10,424 nucleotides of DNA from Chrysochromulina parva (Eukaryota > Haptophyta > Prymnesiales > Chrysochromulinaceae): assembly GCA_002887195.1 (NCBI GenBank), contig PJAB01002116.1:1-10424 (forward strand). The letters run 5' to 3'. The notes beneath the pieces were generated by a model. That model ran no database searches. It saw only the letters and a list, made by a program, of their open reading frames with translations, and was not told the DNA's origin. Each line of letters begins with the position of its first letter. Positions within the stretch are counted from its first letter, which is position 1. The translations under genes and the position numbers were made by a program. Below, piece after piece: positions 1 to 5,915 of this stretch.

Positions 1-1872
1 GCGGCGGAAGCCCGAGCAGCCGAACCCGTACCGCGCTCTGGACGATGCGCTCGAGTACTGGCACCGGCGCCTCCAGATGGTCGAGAGGGAAGAGGAGGCA
101 GCGCCGTCCGAGGAGGACGCCGAGGCGGCCAGGGCGGCGGAGACCAACGATCCAACCCCACCGGCTCCCGAAGGCGGCGAGTATGAGTTAGCCGCGGAGC
201 ACGAGGCGTCTGACAGCCAAGGGCTCGCAGACGCGAGCAAGGAGCAGCTCGAGGCGGCCGCGCGGATGCGCCGCGCGGAGAGGATGGCGGCGGAGGAGGC
301 GAAGGAGGAGGAGGCGGCGGCGGGGGGTGACGAGAAGGACAATGCACAGATGGCGGCAGCTGCCGAGGCGGAGGGTGAGGAGGGCACTGTGCCGCCTGCC
401 GCGTCGGAGGATGACGGGCACATGGAGACCGACGAAGCTCCAACTGAGACACCCTCGCGGCGTGAGGCCGAGGCACCCAAGCGATCGATGGCGGAGGAGC
501 TGCAGCAACGGCCGCCCAAAAAGCGTCCCCTCCAGCGTCCAGAGGAGCCAACGGCCGGAACAGAGGACGCGCCCGATCCGCGAGCGGGCGGGAGCGCCGA
601 GGGGCCGGAGAGCGGGGTGAGCTGGGCTGATGCCTCCCATACCGAGGGCCGCGAAGAGGGCGGCGAGGGCGGCGGCGGACTCATCGGTGCGATGCGCGCG
701 CCGTACGCAGACGCCGCCCACGATGACGCGAACGAGGCGGGCGAGGGAGGCGTCGGTGTGAATGAAGACGAGGCGAACGAAGCCGCCGCCGCGGACCTCG
801 AGCGAATGCAGCAGGAGCTCGAGGGGAGATTGGCCGAATGGCAGCTCAAGGGCGCCGAGAGCGGCGCAGCGGAGGACGCGTGGCGCGCTCTGGAGGGCCG
901 TACCTCGTCACTCTCTCAAGAGCTCTGTGAACAGCTGCGCCTGATCCTCGAGGCGACTGTCAAGTCGAAGCTCGAAGGCGACTACCGTACCGGTAAGCGC
1001 ATCTCGATGAGGAAGGTCATCCCGTACATTGCCTCGGGCTTCCGCAAGGACAAGATCTGGTTGCGGCGCACCAAGCCGTCCAAGCGGCAGTACCAGATCT
1101 TGCTGTGCATCGACGACTCCGAATCGATGGCCGAGACGGGCGCGGGGGGGCTTGCATGCGAGGCGCTCGCGCTCCTGACGCAGGCGTTGACGACCATTGA
1201 GGCCGGGCAGTTGGGCGTGCTCAAGTTTGCAGAGAGCGTCGAGTTGCTCCATCCGTTTGACCGGCCGTTCACAGCAGAGGCGGGCGCGCACATGCTCTCG
1301 CGCTTCAGCTTCCGCCAGAAGCACACTCACATGGAAGGCCTGCTAAAGAGCGTCGTGTCCACGCTCCGGGTCGCACGCGAGCAGCAGTCGGCCTCGTCCA
1401 CGACAGAGCAGCTGCAGCTCGTCCTGATCGTCTCAGATGGACGGCGCTCGCCTGCATGGGGCGACCCGTCGGCGTGGGTGCGCCTCGCCGCCCAGGAGCA
1501 CATCCTCTTATGCTTCGTCGTCCTCGACTCGGCGGCCCAAAAGGACTCCATCCTCGACCTCCAGCAGGTGAGTCTCGTCAATAGTCTCTGAGTGCCTCTG
1601 GTTGCCTCTGATTGCTTCTGATTGCCTCTGATGGGGCTCCCATGGCCCTCGTGCAGGTGGGTCTCGTCAATTGCCTCTGAGTGCTTCTGATTGCCTCTGA
1701 TGGAGCTCCCATGGCCCTCTTGCAGGTAAGCTTCCCGAACGGTAAGCTCACGATGGGCCGTTGGATCGATCAGTTCCCCTTCCCCTTTTATCTGGTGGTG
1801 CGGGAGCTCAAGGCGCTGCCTCAGGTGCTCTCCGACGCTCTGCGCCAATGGTTTGAGATGCTCAAGGAGTGA
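1..1872 (+). CDS. MDN1: Midasin (MDN1/REA1) C-terminal part, 5' partial; join(<2..1567,1726..1872)
   Basis: This is the C-terminal end of midasin, the giant AAA+ ATPase that strips assembly factors (Rsa4/Ytm1 type) from pre-60S ribosomes in the nucleolus and nucleoplasm. The frame is open from base 2, so the gene begins upstream; 570 residues are visible. It starts with a helical segment (PNPYRALDDALEYW) typical of the region before the acidic tail. A long Asp/Glu/Ala-rich linker follows (about bases 80-900), as known for midasins. Next come the conserved block YRTGKRISMRKVIPYIASGF and the KIWLRRTKPSKRQYQI segment leading into the VWA/MIDAS domain. The metal site looks intact: DxSxS at 1112-1126, Thr at 1325-1327 and Asp of SDGR at 1436-1438. 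Exon 1 ends in phase 0 after CAG at 1567. Exon 2 supplies the invariant C-terminus (FPFPFYLVV, LSDALRQWFEM) and a TGA at 1870-1872. Reading through the intron would stop after seven residues and lose this end. Family identity is very likely; the splice junctions are inferred. Confidence 0.95.
1568..1725 (+). other. Midasin intron made of two tandem intron units
   Basis: The donor is CAG|GTGAGT at 1567/1568 and the acceptor is CTTGCAG at 1725. Removing 158 nt joins two phase-0 codons and restores the conserved midasin C-terminus. The intron consists of two homologous units, 1568-1656 (89 nt) and 1657-1725 (69 nt). Each begins with GTGRGTCTCGTCAAT and ends with GCTCCCATGGCCCTCKTGCAG. The length difference of 20 nt equals two copies of the internal 10-nt repeat. 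Both units contain in-frame TGA stops. The central junction, GCAG|GTGGGT, is an acceptor directly followed by a donor. Confidence 0.85.
1586..1704 (+). repeat. Decanucleotide repeats (CTCTGATTGC type) inside the midasin intron
   Basis: Five consecutive 10-nt units lie at 1586-1635 (CTCTGAGTGC, CTCTGGTTGC, CTCTGATTGC, TTCTGATTGC, CTCTGATGGG). Three lie at 1675-1704 (CTCTGAGTGC, TTCTGATTGC, CTCTGATGGA). Most units contain CTGAT or a close variant, which fits the YTNAY branch-point pattern. The same unit makes up the intron at 6714-6806 in a different gene. Confidence 0.9.
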
Positions 1873-1980
1873 TCAGTTCCCCCTTCCTCCCCTTTCATCT
1901 GGTGGTGCGGGAGCTCAATGCGCTGCCTTGGTGCCTCTCGCCGACGCTCTGCACCATTGGTTAGAGATGCTCGAGGAGTG
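1871..1980 (+). pseudogene. Decayed tandem copy of midasin's terminal exon
   Basis: The 103 nt at 1768-1870 of the last midasin exon are followed directly by a diverged copy at 1871-1980. Shared landmarks in order are GATCAGTTCCCC, CTTT-ATCTGGTGGTGCGGG, AGCTCAAKGCGCTGCCT, CCGACGCTCTGC, ATTGGTTWGAGATGCTC and GAGGAGTG. The copy has several small insertions that break the reading frame, and an in-frame TAG (in GGTTAGAG) replaces the phenylalanine codon of WFEM. The authentic stop lies across the junction, so the copy falls in the 3' UTR and is not expected to be translated. It shows that the gene's 3' end has been tandemly duplicated. Confidence 0.85.
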
Positions 1981-2966
1981 TAGGCGGCTGAACCGCCATG
2001 CGGGCGATCTCGCATGCAGGAGACCTCGCGTTGATGTGACCGTACACTACAGGCTGCGCGGGTAAGACGTAAGTTACTGTGCCCCCCTCCATTTCGGAAT
2101 CCTGGGCGACAGGTCGACAGAAAGTGACGAGACACGTGAGCCTGGGTTTCGTCTAGGTTTCGTCTAGGTTTCGCCGGATGTTGCATGTTATATGTTCCAC
2201 GACCTGGGTTTCGTCGGATGTTGCGTGTGGACAATTCGTGACAATAGGTGCTGTGGAAGTCGTAGCGGCCCTGCTCGGCATGTGAAGGCACTGTGGACAT
2301 GTGCTGTGTTAAACACACCGACGCATGGGCGGGCTCGAACCACGGCCTAACGTGGCTAACGCGCACTACGTAGTCGTAGATGGTACGCATGTGAACGCAT
2401 GTACAACGTCGTCGAGGTTCCATCGTGATAAGAAAAGTTTCTTTATACCGATGCGCGATGGGGTGACGCACCGCCGGGCGACATATGCTTTTCCCCACCT
2501 CGCACAAGGTCGGGTCACCTACTCCCTCGACCACGACCTACTCCCTCGAGCGCACTTTCAACCCTGCCAGCTGCCACGGCCCACGCTGTCCATGTGGGCC
2601 ACGGGACCGCCACAGAGGTCCAGGTCGTGACGACCGTGAGAGACCACACTGAACGCACTGAAAGACGGCATATGTTCAACCGCGGTCCGCCCGCGGAACC
2701 GGGTAACCAGCACGCCCACGCCTCCTCCAATCTCGTTCTCCGCATCAGCGTGCCCTCCCGCGCGGTCCTGAGATCACGCCCCTCGCCAACTCACATGAAC
2801 ACCTGCACTTCAACACATACCCCACTTTCCCAGCAAGCAGCATTGGTCAGTTGTCTGCCTCAGCGTGATACCCAGCCGGCTCTCAGCTGTGCGCTTGCCG
2901 CCTCTTGGACATGTCATGAGCTAGACATCAATCCCAACCGCCGCAACCGCCAAACGTGTCGGTAGC
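1981..2966. other. Intergenic region between convergent genes, no supported gene
   Basis: This stretch of about 1 kb lies between the 3' ends of midasin (+) and the ankyrin gene (-). It is visibly less GC-biased than the coding parts. Open frames on both strands here are rich in Arg, His, Cys and Thr, start at arbitrary codons and show no recognisable domain. Visible structure includes donor-like GTAAGA/GTAAGT at 2062-2074 with a pyrimidine-rich stretch and CAG at 2112, so a spliced 3' UTR is possible. A 14-nt direct repeat ACCTACTCCCTCGA occurs at 2517-2530 and 2536-2549. A separate repeat cluster is listed for 2141-2224. Polyadenylation signals could not be identified. Confidence 0.6.
2141..2224. 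repeat. Short direct repeats with GGTTTCGTC units
   Basis: CCTGGGTTTCGTC occurs at 2141-2153 and again at 2203-2215. Between them the unit TAGGTTTCGYC is iterated at about 2154-2175. CGGATGTTGC follows each block, at 2175-2184 and 2215-2224. The pattern looks like local duplication of a segment of about 40-60 nt with later divergence. No known element was recognised. Confidence 0.7.
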
Positions 2967-5636
2967 CTAGCCGCTAGCCGCGCCACCGCGGTCGTGGATG
3001 AATCGGCAACGATCGCCGTAGCGGCACTGGCCATTGCGAGCGAAAAAGGTGCAAATAGGCGCAATGCAACGCGTACTCCGGACCGTGCCGCCACCCTTGC
3101 CGCCAGCCCTGCCGCCACCCCCGCCTTTTGCCTGATAAGGGTTGAAATATGCCTCGAGCAGGACGCGAGAGCAGCGCTCGTGGCCCCTTTCGGAAGCGAT
3201 CATTGAGGCGGTTCGTCCGGCGCAATTCATCTGATTTGGGTCCGCTTTTGACTCGAGCAGGACGTGAACGCAAGGCTCGTGACCATCTTGTGCAGCGATC
3301 ATCAAGGCAGTCCAGCCGTCGGACCTTGCCTTATTCGGGTTGGCCTTTGCCTCGAGCAGGACGCGAACGCAAGGGCGGCCACTTTCGGCAGCGAGGATCA
3401 AGGCAGTCGCGCCGTCGGACTTTGCCTTGTTTGGGTCCGCCTTCGCCTCGAGCAGGACGTGAGCGCAGGGCTCGTGGCCATGTTGGGCAGCTGCCATCAA
3501 GGCGGTCCAGCCGTCGGACCTTGCCTTATTCGGGTCGGCCTGGGCCTCGAGCAGGACGCGAACGCAGCGCACGTGGCTATTTCGGGCAGCGATCATCAAG
3601 GCAGTCCAGCCGTCGGACCTTGCCTTATTCGGGTTGGCCTTTGCCTCGAGCAGGACGCGAACGCAAGGGTGGCCACTTTCGGCAGCGAGGATCAAGGCAG
3701 TCGCGCCGTCGGACTTTGCCTTGTTTGGGTCCGCCTTCGCCTCGAGCAGGACGTGAACACAAGGCTCGTGGCCTTTTTCGGCAGCTAAGATCAAGGCGGT
3801 CACGGCGGCGAAGTTCGGAGCGTTCACGACGGCGCCAGCCTCGAGCAGGTCGCGGACGCAAGGCTCGTGACCATGTTGGGCAGCGAGCATCAAGGCGGTC
3901 GTGCCGTCGGACCTTGCCTTATTCGGGTCGGCCTGGGCCTCGAGCAGGATGCGAACGAAAGGCTCGTGACCGTCTCCGTAAACGGCGACGAAGTTCGGAG
4001 CGTTCACGATGGCGCCAGCCTCGAGCAGGTCGCGGATGCAAGGCTCGTGACCATGTTGGGCAGCGAGCATCAAGGCGGTCACGCCGTCGGACGTTGCCTT
4101 GTTTGGGTCCGCCTTCGCCTTGAGCAGGACGTGAGCGCAGCGCTCTCTGCCAAGTTTGGCAGCGATCATCAAGGCGGTCCGGCCATCTGGCAGTTGAATG
4201 TCAGGGCGGTCAGGCAGTTGAGTGTCCACGATGGCGCCAGCCTCGAGCAGGACATGAGCAATCTGCTCGTAGCCATGATGGGCAGCGATCATCAAGGCGG
4301 TCACGCCGCCTCGAGTCGTAAGGTGATGCGGCGTGTTTACGCTGGTTGCCATATTTGGGTCCGCCTTTGCCTCGAGCAGGATGGGAAGCAAATCCTTGTG
4401 GCCTCTCTCGGCAGCCACCATCAGCAATGTATTTCCTTCTGGGTCGACCGCGTTCACGAGCTGTAGTGAGCGAGACTCCGAGTGCTTCAGAAGAGTCAAG
4501 AGCGCCTCCTGCCTGTGCTCTCTGACAGCATAGTCCAGAGCGCTCACCCCTCGAGCGTCCCGGCGGGCAACGTCCGCCCCGCGCTCGAGGAGTACCGCAA
4601 CAACAGCAGCGTACCCTCCATGCGCTGCGGCCATCAAGCATGTCAAGCCGCGGTCGTTGGGTTGGTCGATGAGCTCCGGCGTTTCGTCGAGGAGCGCGCG
4701 AAGCTCGTCGATCTGCCCAAACATCGCAAACTGCACGTGCGGCACGACTCCGATCGCGCCTCCCACTGACGGCTGCACGCTTGGGAAGGGCCACAGCCCA
4801 ATCTCGCTGTCCGCGAGGTTCCGCTCACAAAGGTTCAAGGCCTCCTCCCGCAAGGCCACCTTCCGATCGGGCGGGCGGCCCTGAAACGAGCGCTGAAACA
4901 CTCTGTCGACCTTATGCCATCGGAGCCGCCGATGCCATTGGTACAGGTCGTGTTTCGACGGAAAGAACCCGCCATGCTCCTCGCGGCAGTGAGGATGCGC
5001 GTCGTGGCCGCAGGCCTGAAAGCAAAGCCAGCAGAACGCCACATGGCAGCTGCTGCACGTCATCGCGATGCAACCATCTGGATCCGGGTCGCAGAACACC
5101 CCGCAAGATGGGCAGCTGAGGTTCAGAGCCTCGTGGAGCTCTGGCTGTATCGATTCGGGGGTGCACTGCACTTCTCCCTCGCCCGGCATCTCCGTCGTCT
5201 CGGGCGTCTCCGACGTCTCCGGCGTCTCCATCGTCTCGAGGTAGAGCCGCAGCGCATCTCCAAAGAGGTGGGGCTCAACCATGCTGCGGCCAAAGGAGAA
5301 TGGCTGCTGGTGGGCGCCGAGGCAGTCGAGGGCGCCATTCGAGCTGCGCAACTTTGCCGAGCCAGCGAGGCTGCAGATGTACCTTTGAAGGCATGCCGAG
5401 CAGATCAGGTGGCCCACAGGGCAGACGAGCCCGCGAAGCGTGTTGACCTCCTCGAGGCAGATGAGGCACAGTGCTCGCTTGGCGGCCGCTTCAGCAAAGG
5501 CCGACGCAGCAGTGATGAGCACGCGAAGGCGGGACCAGCGCTGCGTCGCAGGCGGCAGGTCTCCTGCAGGCGCCGAGGAGGAGTCCAGCACGCTCATGCG
5601 CAGCACATCGGCGAGCTCGGAGGCCACCTCGTGCAT
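2967..5636 (-). CDS. RING / RBR-Rcat-like, ankyrin-repeat and CCCH zinc finger protein (putative E3 ubiquitin ligase)
   Basis: The predicted protein has 889 residues, counted from the first in-frame ATG (5634-5636, A at -3). The frame stays open upstream to a stop at 5868-5870 without another ATG, so a longer or spliced N-terminus is possible. Near residues 57-82 is a RING-like C-x2-C-x11-C-x3-H-x2-C-x2-C; the last zinc pair is not clear. Residues 175-217 match the Rcat (RING2) half of RBR ligases: CPSC, then DGCIAMTC, SSC, FCWLC and a His/Cys tail. The Cys of DGC (189) aligns with the catalytic thioester Cys of that family; no IBR domain lies between. About 16 ankyrin repeats follow from residue 299, many with the TALMLAAQHGHEPC pattern. 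A Gly-rich linker precedes a C-x8-C-x5-C-x3-H finger at 862-881 (bases 2994-3053), of the RNA-binding or ubiquitin-ligase accessory kind. The ligase function and substrate choice by the ankyrin array are inferred. No intron is evident. Confidence 0.88.
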   Translation of the reverse strand: MHEVASELADVLRMSVLDSSSAPAGDLPPATQRWSRLRVLITAASAFAEAAAKRALCLICLEEVNTLRGLVCPVGHLICSACLQRYICSLAGSAKLRSSNGALDCLGAHQQPFSFGRSMVEPHLFGDALRLYLETMETPETSETPETTEMPGEGEVQCTPESIQPELHEALNLSCPSCGVFCDPDPDGCIAMTCSSCHVAFCWLCFQACGHDAHPHCREEHGGFFPSKHDLYQWHRRLRWHKVDRVFQRSFQGRPPDRKVALREEALNLCERNLADSEIGLWPFPSVQPSVGGAIGVVPHVQFAMFGQIDELRALLDETPELIDQPNDRGLTCLMAAAHGGYAAVVAVLLERGADVARRDARGVSALDYAVREHRQEALLTLLKHSESRSLQLVNAVDPEGNTLLMVAAERGHKDLLPILLEAKADPNMATSVNTPHHLTTRGGVTALMIAAHHGYEQIAHVLLEAGAIVDTQLPDRPDIQLPDGRTALMIAAKLGRERCAHVLLKAKADPNKATSDGVTALMLAAQHGHEPCIRDLLEAGAIVNAPNFVAVYGDGHEPFVRILLEAQADPNKARSDGTTALMLAAQHGHEPCVRDLLEAGAVVNAPNFAAVTALILAAEKGHEPCVHVLLEAKADPNKAKSDGATALILAAESGHPCVRVLLEAKANPNKARSDGWTALMIAARNSHVRCVRVLLEAQADPNKARSDGWTALMAAAQHGHEPCAHVLLEAKADPNKAKSDGATALILAAESGRPCVRVLLEAKANPNKARSDGWTALMIAAQDGHEPCVHVLLESKADPNQMNCAGRTASMIASERGHERCSRVLLEAYFNPYQAKGGGGGRAGGKGGGTVRSTRCIAPICTFFARNGQCRYGDRCRFIHDRGGAASG
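3292..3773 (-). repeat. Recent in-frame duplication within the ankyrin array (294-nt period)
   Basis: The 188-nt block 3292-3479 recurs at 3586-3773, offset by 294 nt (98 codons, about three ankyrin repeats), with only four base differences by eye. Each copy encodes a normal repeat followed by a 32-residue repeat that lacks one residue (AAESG[HR]PC instead of AAQHGHEPC). The shared one-codon deletion shows it predates the duplication. The DNA between the two blocks is more diverged. Confidence 0.9.
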
Positions 5637-5915
5637 CGTGAGCTCACACTTGGGTGCCAGCTCGAACAGCGCTACGCTCACAGAAGGCGGGACCAATGCT
5701 CCAGCACTGGCACATTGCGTTGGAAAAAGCGATCGAGCTTGCAAAAAGCGAACGCCAATCGCTTTTTCACCAAGGTTTGCAAATGCGAGCGCGACCCGGA
5801 GAAAGTAGTTCCAAATCCGGGGGCGTAACTCAGGTTCTTCGGACGGCCCCGAGGAGTTGCTTGGTCGTCACAATCGGTCTTCACACTTGACGTGCACACT
5901 TTTTTCTGAACGAGC
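5637..5915. promoter_or_regulatory. Divergent promoter interval of the ankyrin and TTF1-like genes, with an inverted repeat
   Basis: These 279 nt separate the start codons of two divergently oriented genes and must hold the 5' UTRs and promoters of both, unless the minus-strand gene has an upstream exon. GAAAAAGCGAT at 5723-5733 and ATCGCTTTTTC at 5758-5768 form a perfect 11-bp inverted repeat with a 24-nt spacer. A third copy of the motif, AAAAAGCGA, lies in the spacer at 5743-5751. A T-rich tract (5899-5906) lies just before the plus-strand ATG. No canonical TATA box was seen. Confidence 0.5.

Noticed and set aside
188..721. Minus-strand open frame opposite the midasin acidic linker
   Set aside because: It is the Leu/Arg-rich complement of Glu/Ala-rich coding sequence, and midasin on the plus strand is certain.
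2325..2400. tRNA-like signal on the minus strand, with a B-box-like GGTTCGAGCCC at 2331-2341
   Set aside because: No acceptor stem, anticodon arm or D arm could be folded around it, and the T stem has a mismatch. At best it is a relic of a tRNA-derived element.
1821..2534. Minus-strand open frame of 237 codons in the intergenic region
   Set aside because: It starts at GTG, runs antisense through the midasin exon and its decayed copy, has an Arg/His/Cys/Thr-rich composition and shows no domain.
2594..2965. Plus-strand open frame of 123 codons just before the ankyrin gene end
   Set aside because: Its composition looks like translated non-coding DNA, with no recognisable motif, no codon bias like that of its neighbours and no supported promoter.
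3149..4123. Long plus-strand open frame of 324 codons opposite the ankyrin array
   Set aside because: It is a repetitive Arg/Pro/Ser-rich antisense translation of ankyrin codons. The minus strand gives clear ankyrin repeats and explains the repeat structure, so this frame is a shadow.
5654..5890. Small plus-strand frame with a helix-like stretch in the divergent promoter interval
   Set aside because: The frame is 78 codons, overlaps the ankyrin gene start and has no similarity I recognise; the sequence is better explained as promoter and UTR.
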